Shown here piece by piece: positions 15,147 through 27,460 of a DNA stretch of 64,000 nt. Source of the stretch: Epinephelus fuscoguttatus. Its lineage: Eukaryota > Chordata > Actinopteri > Perciformes > Serranidae. The stretch's first letter is position 1, and every line of letters starts with the position of its first letter. Position numbers and translations under genes: made by a program. The notes beneath the pieces were generated by a model that saw only the letters and a list, made by a program, of their open reading frames with translations, was not told the origin of the DNA and ran no database searches. The stretch spans positions 22,156,513-22,220,512 of the forward strand of contig NC_064758.1 of NCBI RefSeq assembly GCF_011397635.1. The letters run 5' to 3'.

Positions 15147-18100
15147 TTCCAAACAACAATGATTATAATGTGGTGCTTAAAACTGCATATATTTGATTTG
15201 GGGGAAAATAATTGAAATTCATGATCTTGTTGCTTCATGTTGTTTCTGAACACCATGTGGCCAAACTCAATCCAATGTGCAAATGCAGGCAGTAGGGTTT
15301 TTGTTTTGGCTCCCTGAGCTAATTGTGGTGTCTTGAGGATATTAATCAGCCAAGTGGTCTTTAGAACTGCCATCAGAGGATTTTAAATAAAAGACTATGG
15401 ATGCTGAAGGAGCTACCAGGACCTGTGGGAGAAGCTTAATGAAGGAACCAGATGTGACCTTGGTACCCTCCACCACAGAGCCAGCTCAACAGTGAGCGTT
15501 CCTGCTGCTCAGTTTTAATCACACACACACACAACATATTCTCTACCAGCAGGTGGCAGTCCGTCACAAGGACAGTCAATGATGCCAAGAGAGTTAGAAA
15601 TAGAGCTCTGGTACAGGGAATTAGTGTCAGGAAGAAAATGCTGCATCAAGCTTTACCAGCCAGTACTGTATGAGGGGAACCTCTCTTTACCAAGGGAAGT
15701 AAAGTATGCTACTAAGCAACGGATAAAAACATCTCTGCTCCATCTGCCCCTTGAAAACAAGGTGAAAACAAATTATTTTTCAAATGACGCACTCTGAACC
15801 ATTTATTGCATCTTTGAGTTCACACAGGAGCCTTTCATGCTACAACCTTGCTTCAACAATGTTTTTCACAATACCTCCTGAGGCAGAGATTTGATAAAAA
15901 GGGAGATAAAATATTGATGTGGTTCTAATTCTGTAAGGCTGTTTGGTGAATAATTGATTATTAGAGGAGATTGTTGTATTTGCAGAACCCTAATGTTGTT
16001 TTATTGAAGTGTTCTCACACTTTCTGTGAGCCCTTATTGCTTTTTTCTCAGAGGTCCAGTGAGTGGGATGAAACCGTTTCTGAAGGAGTGTAAAACACAA
16101 TCGATCACACTGTTTTCTGCGCTATAGCACCTTTAGGTAAAATTCACAGCTAAAGATGATCGCAGTATATCTGCTCGGTGTGAACACTTTGCTATATCAC
16201 AACTGATTATCTAAAATAATGCATATCATTACATCTCGACAGGCTGTGTTCAGTTGCTGTTGCATGCAAATTATTCCATCTGCTGCAAATTTGCATCCAC
16301 TCCTTTTTTTTGGATCCTCTCATTTTTATGCTCATCAGTGTGGATGCAGCCTCTCATTAGCTGCAATGCCAACTAGGAATTGATGTTCCCACACTTATGC
16401 ACCATGACACAGATAAGTCTGACACAGATGCTCTTTCAGCAAAGGCAGAATTGTTGGCCTTGTTTTTATGACTCACTGCTTTCCTGTGAAATCACACGTG
16501 CAGAACAATGCCAACAATCAACTGTATGTGATGATGGATGTTGCTCTGACTTTTACTGTATAACACTATCACACTGTCCTTCTTTCATGTGCATGTTAAC
16601 CTTCCTTCTTCCTTCAAAGGAAGCGTTAGACCTGTGTTACAGCTGTTCCCTAAGACAGATGTTGTGATGGTATTTAAAGTGTTCTGACAAGGAGCCTTGT
16701 TTCCTGTTGTGCAGCAGCTCCGGGGGCTCAACACACTTGCTTATTCATGACGCCTGATCAGAGCCCAGGTAGATCAAACCGCTCCTCCATTTTTAATGAA
16801 AAAAGCTCTTTACTGGGACATAAATATCATGCCATGCATTTCCCCCACAGCCTGCCCTGGTGGAAGTACAGGGAGTCTTCAGGGGATTGGAAGGTCAGTG
16901 TTAGATCTTCAGCTAATGCACGCAGCTCAATATTGACCTGAAACATGGTTGAAAGAAACCATCTTGAATAAATATTGATTCAAAAAAGGTGCATTTTACC
17001 AGAGGGGACAAGAGCAGGTGCAGAGGTGTGGAGGTCACTTGCTCTCTTGTTAGAACAGTACCTTGATATTAGTTTGCATTTATTCCCAAATCTATCATCA
17101 TTTCTTGATCATTTCCATGTGCACCACGCCATGTGCTGAATCTAATGTAAATGTAATAGCAAATGTCTCACAACGTCAAACACAACTTTGCTACACTTTG
17201 AACCTGGTTTTACTGCCGAATGTGAACATGAGGTGGTGGAAGGAGAGGCCCCTCTCCTTTACTCAGTATCTGCGGTTAGCGCCCATTAGCCCCAAGGACA
17301 GTAGGTTGCTGCAGGCAAAGGTCACCTCTGCTGCACAAAGCTCCAGTATTTCCTTTCCTCTTATTTGTAGTTCTTATCTGAAGTCTCATTCCACTTGATA
17401 TTCAATCCTTTCCTGAAACTCAGCATCTTTGCCCAGGAAACCAAGCCAACGTGATAAGAATAGCCTCCAAGACTGAAGCGTTAGGCTCTATGTAAAACAT
17501 TCCTGCTATTGAATCAGACTATCGATTTATACGTGCTTTCGGCTAAGCCCTATATCACATAAAAGTGTGCATGTCCAGTGTATTCTCTGCTGCATGGGCT
17601 CTGGACAAATCTGAAAGAGGAGACTGAAGTGAATCTGTTGGCAGCTTGAGAGATTGAGACCTCGCGGGCACAGCAAGAGTGAGCAGTCCTCACTAGGATT
17701 ACGTGGTCTTTCAGGAACTTTACACGTCGCCAAATACCATAGGAACTCATACACTGAGAGGAGAAATGGGGTTGTCAGAGCTGTGACAACTCTCAACTGT
17801 TATCTAAGAGCCACTCGCTGCATTATTGCAGCAGTAATGAAAATTCTGACAGCGCTGCCAAGCAGAAGCAAGGTACCAATAGAAAGTTGAGATATTCAGG
17901 GCTTAAAGTGTTGATTGCTGGGGAATAATCACAACTGAGGAAGTGGTGACTCAACATGAGGACTGAATACACAAAAAAATAACATATATCATCATCTTTT
18001 TAAAAAGAAAATTATGAATAGATTCACTGTGGGTGGCTGTACTTGAGTTTATCCTCAGTTCAGTCAGACAAATCATGTTTTAAATGTTAATTTCACAGCA

Positions 18101-19583
18101 GAGCCGAGCATGATGAGAGTTTGGTGTCTCGAGTCCAGCCTCATCGTTCCCTGCAGAAATATTTACGTGAGATACTGAGGAGTGATGATTAAATATTTCC
18201 CTCCCTTGGCCAGAGCCTGCAGGTGGGAGCTGGGTTGGAGGTGGGGCTGAAAGAGCCAGCAGCAGTACTGATGCAGGGCAGCAGCGGCATTGACAAGGCA
18301 AGGCGAGAACTGGGAAGATTTTGCAGCTTAAATAGACCACTAAATTGGGAGGGTGTGTTTTATAGATGACATATGGAGAGTGACATATGACGTGTGTTTT
18401 AATCAGTGCAGCTCGAGCTGACTGCCTGAACTACCTCACAGGCGTCGCTCCATTTAGCAAACAGGAAGTGTTGACTTTATGTGAGTAAGAATCAGATTGA
18501 TAATGGCTGTTAGTGCCTGCATTAACTGACTTTTTTTCTTTCGGGGTCACTTCAGGGGAGTGGAATGAAGCTGTAAACACTGCACAAGTTAATATGGCAA
18601 AACTGTTAGCAAACAGCAGCTTATTTACACAACCAGCATACATAGCAACATTAGCATTCACTTGGAGTTTTGTTTATGTCCACCCGATAAGGTGTAAATC
18701 CAATATTCCCTCTTCTTTTAGCTTTGGTCTGGCTAACTCCTAAAAAGTATGGCTCCTTTGCTACTAAATGCTTAAACTTTGTCTGAAATAGTGGCCTGCT
18801 TCTGCTGGAAACAAAGTTTAGAGAACTGCCACTGAAAAGCCCTGAAGTTGCAGGCTGGAACATCAAATCAAGGAGCTGAAAGACACCATTAATGTCCATA
18901 GAGCTGAGGGGAACTATAGATTCAGGTGGGTTTGTTACTTCTCACAACCCCTTCCACATACAAGTTGTCATGCGATTCATCGTTAGTTTAAAAGTGATGA
19001 TTGTAGCCATTTTTAAATGACCGGATGAGTGCAGTACTGCTTTTTGCTCTTGACTTTGCAATCCTGTCTCCTAGAAATTACATCTATAGATCACTAAATT
19101 GGTTTCCCACTGAACTTGTTGTAACAAATGTAATCACTACCTGGATTAAGTTTGGAGGCAATGACTTTTTGATTAAGTTTCTACATTTAACCACCGCACC
19201 AAAGTTGCAAGGATATGTTTGGGGTGGATGGTGGGCAGAGGCAGATGTTGAGAGCACAGTCCAACCTATGTGGGGTCTGGGGACATGTTCCTCCAGGGAT
19301 TTATTTTTCTATTTACCGCAGCTATATGCGCTATTTCTTAAGCCATTTGAAATGATATAATGCTTAAAAATCTGCACATAATTTTGGAAAAACATTAATG
19401 GATGCAGGGGAAAAAACATCCTGTAGAGCCTTCACCCTATTTTGTATTTACTGTAATTGTGTTCCAACTAACTGTCTTCATCATTGTGAAACTACAGCAA
19501 AGCACGTTGACAATGACTAATGCTCACTCAGGCCACCTAAAAAGAGCCCAGAATTTTAAGTGACATAACATAGGTAGGGTAGG
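15147..19583. other. Intergenic DNA; short (CA)n at about 15520-15533
   Basis: No exon with recognisable content. A short CA run is at 15520-15533. The 18510-18900 stretch has the mixed composition of an old dispersed repeat (CTTTGGTCTGGCTAACTCCT is a word I associate with fish repeats), but I cannot define its ends. The remaining open frames are short and overlap on both strands. Confidence 0.4.
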
Positions 19584-20313
19584 TAGGGCGACCAGATGAG
19601 AACAGGTGAAATTTGGGATGGGGGGTGGAGGGGTTTGATCACAGGGTGCATGAGCCGTTCTGCACAGTTGACGGCTAGTATGTCACGGTCATCTTTTCTT
19701 CCAGATATTTTTAGCACAAATTACAACTCTCTGCAATCTCTGACTCTGACATCTGGTTTAAAAGAGGTCAAATGACATCCACAATCCATTATTTATGACT
19801 GCCTAATCAGTGCAATACACAAGTGAAAGACGTCAATGAACGGGACATTTTTAAATAACTCAAAGCAAATTATAGCCTACATAAGTAATTTGATTACATT
19901 TTCACGGAAAAAATGGCTATCCACTAATTTATGTTCACTAATTGATAATTTAATGAAAGGGTTCTTTCTCTCTCTCTTCTTTATTCTGGTGACAGCAGCT
20001 TGTTGTGCGTATCTCTGTTATGTTATTAATTAATTCTGACAATTTGGCAGCGCTCAAAAATACACAATACAGTTAGTGCAGCATTTTTAAATATAACTGT
20101 GTCACTAAGTCAGGTCTCCTCAGGATCTGTGCCTTCAAGGCTCAAGTCAAATCGAGTCCCACAGCACACAGACAGCTCTTATTTTAGCTTGTTCAGATTA
20201 TCTATTACTACTACAGTTAATTTTCACGACAAACAAGACAGGATTCGGGATTTGGGACAGCTGCACATAATTCAGGACTGTCCCAAATTTTTTTGGTACA
20301 TCTGGTCACCCTA
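19584..20313. mobile_element. hAT-like MITE with 8-bp target duplication
   Basis: The termini are TAGGGCGACCAGATG and CATCTGGTCACCCTA, an inverted repeat with one mismatch over 15 bp. The flanks are AGGGTAGG (19576-19583) and AGGGTAGA (20314-20321), an 8-bp duplication with one mismatch. TA(G)GG-type ends and 8-bp duplications are the hAT signature. The 730-bp body is AT-rich with no transposase ORF, so the element is non-autonomous. Confidence 0.72.
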
Positions 20314-21410
20314 AGGGTAGAAATTTGGTGTAAACAACATTACTAATCTTGAAAGCTATTTTTGTCATACTATGCTTGAGTGGAGTTTACCAAATGATGG
20401 TTTATCTGATAAATCTGCTTCATTTGAATCCAAGCCAAGTAAATGTGGTCTTCAATACTCTGACTTGAATATTAGGCCAACAGAAGAACATTTACTCAAT
20501 GAGATTAGATTTTTTAGGCATAGATTCTAGCCTTTTAAAAAACATTCAGGGCTGGACCCCAGATGCCACCCCCCCACATCTCCGCCTCTGGTGTTGGGCA
20601 TATAAACCTAACAACTTTGACACCATAGTCTGGGGTTGTCATCCAGACTCCTGTCTGTGGTTTAGGCAAAAAAGGCACTTTGGTTAAAGTAAGAGGAAGA
20701 CTGTGGTTTCAGTTAAATGCTGATAATCATTTGTGTCTGGTGCCTTAAATGACTGCTGAATTTTCCTGTGTTAAACAAAGATTACGGTCTCTCCCTGACA
20801 TTAACCCAAGTGTTGCCTAAACATTACCATAAAAACTTAAATAATGCAGCAGTCACAGATATTGCACTGCCACACTGGATATTTTTGCAGAAACAAATGA
20901 AATATGTTGCCAGTGAACATTGTTCTGATATAAACATTTTTTGCAAATTTACATTTTCTCATTATGTTAATAGAAAAACATAATCCGGGTGGCATTATGT
21001 CTCCTTCAAAATGTATTTACTGTTGCATGCTGCAACATTTGCTCAGTGCTCAGTAGTCACATTTGCATCAGAAGTCATTCATTCAAGCCATGAGATAACA
21101 TAAAATAATAATATCACAAATATGTGTATTTCACTATTCTATTGGAATCATAACTGTAAACTTCGGTTGTAAATAGCATTACCTGTAAGACGAACATTAT
21201 GTTATACATTTATTCATCTTTTTTTTTCCTCAAGTGTGTGTTATGTACAGTCCACCTGGCCTATACACTTTGTAGACATATCAAGATACAGGTGCTGTGG
21301 ATTGCATTAAGGTTTCTTTTGACACCGTCTTCACGGCCATCGAAGCATCATAATGTTCACTGCCTGCTTGTTCCCAAGACGTGCTTGTCAAGACCGTGAT
21401 AGAAAATGTC
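20314..21410. other. Intergenic DNA, nothing recognised
   Basis: AT-rich, with a GC-richer patch at 20545-20660. No exon or defined repeat recognised. Confidence 0.35.
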
Positions 21411-21961
21411 TTAAAGGTACAGTGTGTAGGATTTAGTGGCATTTAGTGGTGTGGATTGCAGATTGCAACCAGATGAAACTTCTCCCATGTGCCGAGCGTG
21501 AACTCCCGGTTAGGATTCCTTCAGTGTTTATTGTTCAAGAGGTTTTGAGCGGATGCTGAAATATCCACAGAGGTCTTTTCCACCAAAACAAATGGACCCA
21601 ATGATTACAACTGGTAAAAGCACTGAATAAAGCAGCTTCATGTAAAAAAGAAAAATCAGTGTTTTCTAGTGCTGTTCAGCTTGTTTTGGAGGGGCTGCTA
21701 ACTACAGTGGTCAATGCAAAATCTGGAAAACAGGAGTGGACCCACCTACAGCCAGTGTTTGGTTTGTCAGTTCTGGGCTACTGTAGGAACATGGCGGATT
21801 CCGTGGGCCAGGACCCACTCCCTGTGTTGATATAAACGGCTCGTTCTAAGGTAACAGACACACAATGATTCCTATTTTTAGGTGATCATAAGCTAAAGCC
21901 AATACACTATATTCCATTTCTGCCAATATATCCTTCTAAATCCTACACAATGGACCTTTAA
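21411..21961. mobile_element. TTAA-flanked MITE (family C), copy 1
   Basis: TTAA at 21411-21414 and 21958-21961 encloses a body starting AGGTACAGTGTGTAGGATTT and ending AAATCCTACACAATGGACCT, a clear terminal inverted repeat. This is a very common teleost element. A second, more decayed copy lies at 49483-49902 and shares GGATTGCAGATTGCAACCA and ACTTCTCCCATGTGCC. It lies downstream of adora1 and probably outside its 3' UTR. Confidence 0.8.
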
Positions 21962-23207
21962 CCTTACATAAGAGATTGTCACCCACTTAGGAGAACATCA
22001 ATGAGCTGTCTTGGCCGGAGTTCTGAGTCTTTACAAGAGACAAAACAGAATAACTTTACATTCTCATACAGTGTTTTTATGTCAGTGGCATTGAACATTT
22101 CTGAATTACTAGTCTACAGATGACCCAGTTTGGCATTATGCAAAATGTTGAGCTTACAGTGTATTAAGATACTCACAATCGTCAGGTTGTCTTTTCCAGT
22201 CCAGCCTGTACTAATTAAAATACTGAATAAGGCCATAAGCCACTGTTCCTAGTGGTAGGTTGTGAAACAGTTATCATCGCCCCTCATAGCGGGGGGAAAA
22301 AAAGGAAAACCCAGCTCCTACCACCAGCTGGCATGGAGGCTGGATAAGCATGAGCTTTAAGTGCATCTTGTCTCTCTCCCCCATGAGTAGCTGTCGTCCT
22401 GCAGCCGTGAGTCTCCTGCACGCAGCTTCTAAAAGGTTAAAACCTCCCATTCCCTCCAGCTGCTTGTTCCTTATCCCTGTCCATCTCCTCAGTAATGGAA
22501 CAGGGCTGCTGGATCCGCTGAGGGACTCCAATGGAGAAGAGTTAAGGGATTGTAAGGGATTACAAAACCCCTTCTATCAGCACACACACACACCTCCATG
22601 CTGCAAAAAAATCTCTCCCATAGTGCCACTTGCTCCACCACTGTTGTGCGATTAAGACCCTGAAGAAGAGATGAGCGTTCAAAGCTGTGCTGCTGTAGCC
22701 TCTTATTTACATTATTATTACATTCATGTTCTTTAGCCACTGTCAGTTTAATGATGCACACAGTATTACAGTAGTAAGATGAACCTGCTCTTATGAATGT
22801 ATAAACATTCATTGTATAGCAAGTTAAAACATAATCTGATACTGACCGACCACAATAACTAATGTTCACACAGACTGTTTGACCATAATGACATAACAGT
22901 TAAAGCTTAATGTCTTCCATCTGTTACTAAGATAGACAGCCACTATCAAAAAGATTTCAATTATTGCAAGTTTATAATACCCTTTTTGCCTTTTTTTTTG
23001 CTTTGACCACACTATCAGTAATCCACTCCTCCTGAGTAAAGTTAAATGATCTTCCAGTGTTTTAGATTGTTGATCCAAGTCGCCTCAGCCACTACATCAC
23101 CGTAGCACTTCATGCTCCTCATGAGACTACATTCAAATGAGGGGAGAACCAATGCTTGTGCACTGATCGCTACTTTCCCAGCCAACAAATAAGCTCTGTT
23201 TCTCAGC
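21962..23207 (-). other. adora1: Probable adora1 3' UTR and downstream flank
   Basis: This is AT-rich DNA following the adora1 stop codon on the minus strand. I see no nearby canonical AATAAA; an ATTAAA variant lies at 22747-22752, about 460 nt past the stop. Where the transcript ends is uncertain. A short (CA)n run is at about 22573-22592. The open frames here show no protein-family content. Confidence 0.4.
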
Positions 23208-26200
23208 TTAGACTGCGTTCTGCTCCAGTAAAGGCGGATGTTCTTTAGGTTGTTGGGGTGGCTCGGTCCTCTGGTCCTGCTGCTGCTCAGGTGGTGGAGG
23301 CGGCTGCTCAGGTGGTGGATCAGAGTTTTGGATGTCCTTCTGATGAGGCTGTGGTGGTGTCGCCTGTTGTTGCTCTGGGTTGGGCATCTCTTTCCTGTCG
23401 CTGGGCTGTATCTCCAGAGCTGGTGTGTCCTTGCAGCAGAAGTATTGCTGCCAGATTTTCCTGAAGGCCGATCGGAACTTTTTAATACGGAAAGCGTAGA
23501 CAATCGGGTTGACAGCGGAGTTACCGTGGGTGAGCAGGATGGCGATGTAGAGGAGGACGATAGGCTTGTTGCACTCAGGGCAGAAGAGGGTGATGCAGTT
23601 AATGATGTGGAGGGGGAGCCAGCTGATGGCGAAGAGAAAAAGAACCAGAGCCAGCGATTTAGCAAGATTCAGCTCCTTGTCGTAGTATTTGTTGGGGTCT
23701 GCGTGACTGGTGGTGAACTTCTTACTGCTAAGCTGCTTGTGGATCATGTAGAAGATCTCTGCATAAATGACCAACATGAGCAGCAGCGGCGGCAGCACCC
23801 AGCCGAAAAAGTTGAAATAGACCATGTAGTCCATGCTGATGACGTTCTCAAACTGGCAGGTGATGATGAGGTCAGAGCTGATGGAGCCGTTCTGCTGGAG
23901 GCGCTTCAGGTTGTTCCAGCCTAACATGGGGGTGAGCCCCACGATGAAGGCCACTGTCCAGCATATAACCACTGCCAGCCCCGCTCGCCGAGGGGTCACC
24001 ACCCGCTTGTACCTGCAAACAAAACAGCATTGTGTCAGCACGTTCTCTCACAGCATCCGGACCTGCAGGCTTTCCTATTTACTTAATTTTTCATTTTGTC
24101 AGTGCCCTTGGGCTGACAAAACGTGCGATTCAAAAGAAAGAGACCCACAAGCCCCAGGACACGCAACACACATTTCTACACAGCACATATTTCCACGTGA
24201 ACAAGACAGTGTCTGTGAACCCTTATCAGTAAACCTTGCTCTTTGCAGCACTGCTGCTTTCCATGCCTCTTTTGTTTAGGGCAAAACTGAATTATGGTTC
24301 TTACAATTGGCTCAATATTATCTGCTAATTTATTTCAGCAGTGCAGTGGACACAAGCTGCAGGACTTGGCATGCTACAACAGGATTTACAGGTCTGGCTT
24401 TTTCACTGTTTATAGTGTTAATGGATAAGCAGAAGACAGAGGAACATAAAAGGTGCAAAGACTGTAAAATCTTATCACTGCTGTCCTGTGATCAAGAAAT
24501 GACATCTCAGCCTGATACAAGCCTAGAGGCAGGAAATCACTTATCTGATCCAGCTAAGCAACGATTTCTCCCTTTCTGATTAGTAATAGTTGACATTTAC
24601 AATGTTGGTTGTGGTAATTGTAGGGGAGATATTAGCATTACAATAACATGACCTTTGCTTAAGTGGAGCTTGAAGCAAAACCCTGCAATTTAGCCCACTG
24701 CCATGTTTCGGATTAGTATCGATCAGGGATGTATGTGTTAAGTTGAGTCTGCGTGTGAAGTACAGCATGCAGATCATTATTCACACACAGAGCCTGGAAG
24801 CCGGTCTGCTCAGAGGAGATCAGAGACTAATCTAACAGCAGGAAATGTGGGGGAAAAACAGAGAAGATTCTCCCTCTTGATAACAAATAGAAGTTGTGGG
24901 AGGGAGCAGCAGGAGCAACTCCCAAGTGAGAGAGTTTCTGAATTTAAAAAACACTGGCACTAGACATGTCCCACTTCCATATTTTCCCTCTTGATACTGA
25001 TTCTAATACCTGGACTTGTGAGTCAGCTGATACCAAGTACCAATTCCATACCACTGCATAAAAAAATATATAAATAATATAAATAACAGCTGTGAACCAC
25101 TAATCTTGTATGGATGTGAAATGGTTGTTATCATTGTTGTATGGAATGGCTCAGGTTAAACCCTTTATAAAACATGAACGAACACATACAGAGAATAAAA
25201 GCAGAGAACTTTCTTTTAAACTCAGCTGTCAGTCATAGGAATGAATAACAATTCCTTAAAAAGAAGTGCAGCCAAAATTTAGTAGGAAGCAACCCTGGTG
25301 CCACTCCTCAAAACTAAAGCCTCGCATACTCATTGCCTTTTTACTGGTAGGACTTTCCAGTGTATAATATTGCCAAATTGCTGAAATTTTATGCCATTAA
25401 CTAGAAACCACTTCTTCTTTGCGGCTCTAAAACAGCAGTTGCCAGTGGCCTATACAGCACAACTTGCTGTGTAGGCCACTGTTTCAGAGCCACAATGATG
25501 AAGAACTGAAAACTGTGATTTTAAATTTAAATTTAAATTCAAATTGCATGGTATTGGATGGGTGCAAACACTCGCCAATACACGATTCAGCATTTTAGGC
25601 AGTATCAGAGGCTTTTCCAAAACTGGTATCAGTGTTGGAACAGCTCTAATTGGGACAAGGACTCACTGATGTGACAGCTGTTGTGGCATTCATCATTAAG
25701 CTTGGATGGTTTTACAAGAATAATTAGTCAAATCTAAATTTTCTGGAAAACTGCAATTGTAACCCTGGAAGCAACACTGAACATTAAACATGAAATCAGG
25801 GGATCAAGGTCCCACCCAAAGGACATTGTGACTTGCATTCCGGGAATTGTTGTGCATTTATTATGGTGAAAATGTCTTAAAATTTCGTCCAAAATAAAAG
25901 TCCTCTGCTACTGTCATATTTTACTGGGGCGAATGCACATGTTGTACTGAGGGGAGGCGTGTCCCCTGCGTGTCCCCTGCAATCTATGCCTGTGCCTGGA
26001 AGACTTAGTGGAGTCTTAGACAGGAGATTAAAGTTCGAGGCTATCACAGACAATATTCTCAGACAATACGTTCCCTTCTTTTACTAGCCTTATCTTTTCA
26101 GTCTTTCAGCACCATTGCTCAATCTTTTGTTCCAGCCTGGCATGATAAACCACTGGTGGTGTAAAATACAAAGAGGGAACATCTTCGACAGCAAACTTGA

Positions 26201-26926
26201 CCTTTCTTGTGCCCTCCAGAAACATACAAAACACGTGTCTCCTGTACACACCACCCCTAAATGTAATAATTCTGCCACTGTACTCTTCCACACATATAAG
26301 CATCTTGAGGACAGAGGGAGTAATTAAAGCTGTTGGCTGATCAGCCATGCCCTAGTTAGCTGTCATGTCAGTATACTGGTGAGTCAGATCTATATGCACA
26401 TAAAGGGACTGGCAGAATGGAGCCATCCTGTGAAGTGAAACAAGACCCAATCAATGCCCAGGAGCACAGCACTGGAGCTGTATTGACTTCTGCCAAAACA
26501 ATGCCATCACCATAAACCTCTCCATGTGGCACAGAATAATGTGCCCCTCTTCATTGTCATGTGTGGGTTGTGAAAACCTCATTACCTGGTCGGGATCTTG
26601 ACCCTGAGATAGCGGTCAATTGCAATAGCCAGCAGGGCCAGGATTGAACTTTGCGTCAGCACCAGCACTGTGCACGCCACGAGCAGGCAGCTGTAAAAGT
26701 GAGTTTGGAGTCCGATGCTTATAGTAATGGCAAGAGGGATGACGAGGGCTCCCACTGCAATATCCGCCAGAGCCAGGGAGACAATGAAACAAAACGTGGT
26801 ATCTCGCAACGATTTATTAATTTTCACCGCCCAAACCACCATCACATTCCCGATCACAGACGCGACTGCAATCACCACCTCCATTCCTATGTAGAGCGAC
26901 TGCGCTGATAAAAGTGCTCCGGGCAT
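23208..26926 (-). CDS. adora1: Adenosine A1-type receptor, two coding exons, 381 aa
   Basis: This is a Gi/o-coupled seven-helix receptor for extracellular adenosine at the plasma membrane. Coding exon 1 is 26926-26586 and exon 2 is 24012-23208. Donor (ACCAG|GTAATG) and acceptor (TTTGCAG|GTACAAG) split the codon for R114, just after the DRY motif. The total of 1146 nt is an intact frame. Residues visible: D55 in helix 2 (LALAD), the C80-C166 disulfide pair, DRY 104-106, F168/E169 in extracellular loop 2, W245, ligand-contact N252, T275/H276, NPIVY 282-286, N155 in an NGS glycosylation site, and C306/C307 as possible palmitoylation sites. Through helix 8 it follows the human A1 receptor closely ([20 protein letters not shown]), not A2A, A2B or A3. 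The tail after helix 8 is about 75 residues, rich in Pro, Gln and Glu, against under 20 in human. Teleosts have adora1a and adora1b; I cannot tell which this is. I chose the ATG at 26926 by alignment; an in-frame ATG at 26995 would add 23 residues. Confidence 0.96.
24961..25648. mobile_element. hAT-like MITE inside the adora1 intron
   Basis: The ends are TAGACATGTCCC and GGAACAGCTCTA, an inverted repeat matching at 9 of 12 positions. The flanks ACTGGCAC (24953-24960) and ATTGGGAC (25649-25656) match at 6 of 8, consistent with an aged 8-bp duplication. Both halves carry words around 'GGTAT(C/T)' and 'GATACC' typical of a fish repeat. A hairpin lies near its centre-right (25404-25515). There is no transposase ORF. 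Confidence 0.6.
25404..25515. repeat. Stable hairpin-forming inverted repeat within the intronic MITE
   Basis: CAGTGGCCTATACAGCA pairs with TGCTGTGTAGGCCACTG across a loop of about 5 nt, with one mismatch in 17 bp. The pairing continues outward after a bulge (GGCTCTAAAACAG against CTGTTTCAGAGCC) and more loosely through CTTCTTC/GAAGAAC. The length and shape resemble a microRNA precursor, but the placement inside a MITE makes a transposon arm the simpler reading. Confidence 0.6.
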
Positions 26927-27460
26927 CCTTGCAGATGATTCCGTCCTTGATAAGAGCAAGATTGATTTCTGTGAAGCAGTCTTATGAGAAGCCAACAGAG
27001 CAGTCCTTGTTTTTTTTTTTTCCCACTACAGTATTTTCCAAATGGGCTGTGCGTCCATCAGTGCCCTGCTGCCCACCTTCTCCTGGTTACCACACATAAG
27101 TTGCAAGCAAAAATCCAGTTATTTTGGAGATGAGAAGCGCGTGAACCAACAGCATATCTAAGCATGAAGGGTTTTCCTCCGGAGCAGGTGTTGTGGTCCG
27201 GTGCCCGTTGTGCGTCGCTCCTGCTCTGTGCCCTGCGCCTCCACTTGGCTGAATGCACCTGCTCCTGGTGAGAGCAGCATCCTCCACATGCGCTCCAGTT
27301 CATCCAAGACGGCGCTTCAGCTTCATCAGTGCCCGTTTTAATTTTAAAAATGCAGGTTTTAACAAAGCAAGCAGCTATTTTACTGGATGAAAGCGCGCAC
27401 AGTTGCAGCTCCTGCGCAGGCGGGTGCTCCCTCGTTCTCTCCCCTCACTGTGCTGTCAGT
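26927..27460 (-). promoter_or_regulatory. adora1: Putative adora1 5' UTR / promoter region
   Basis: Between 27170 and 27450 the base composition turns clearly GC- and CpG-rich just upstream of the start codon, as expected for a 5' UTR and promoter. Pyrimidine-rich acceptor-like sequence near 26960 on the minus strand leaves open a spliced leader from a further-upstream exon. No TATA box is evident. The open frames here look like GC-driven chance frames. Confidence 0.4.

Larger units (their letters stand above)
24013..26585 (-). other. adora1: adora1 intron (2573 bp)
   Basis: This single coding-region intron carries a hAT-like MITE at 24961-25648. An 80-codon frame at 26106-26348 (minus) has a plausible-looking composition, but there is no splice or family support for it. 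The intron position, between helix 3 and intracellular loop 2, is the conserved one in adenosine receptor genes. Confidence 0.85.

Noticed and set aside
23042..23665. 207-codon minus-strand frame rich in Ser/Thr
   Set aside because: It is an alternative reading frame of the adora1 second exon and 3' flank; the receptor frame is the conserved one.
23238..23924. 228-codon plus-strand open frame
   Set aside because: It lies entirely antisense to adora1 exon 2. Its composition follows from reading the receptor and its Pro/Gln tail backwards, and it has no domain of its own.
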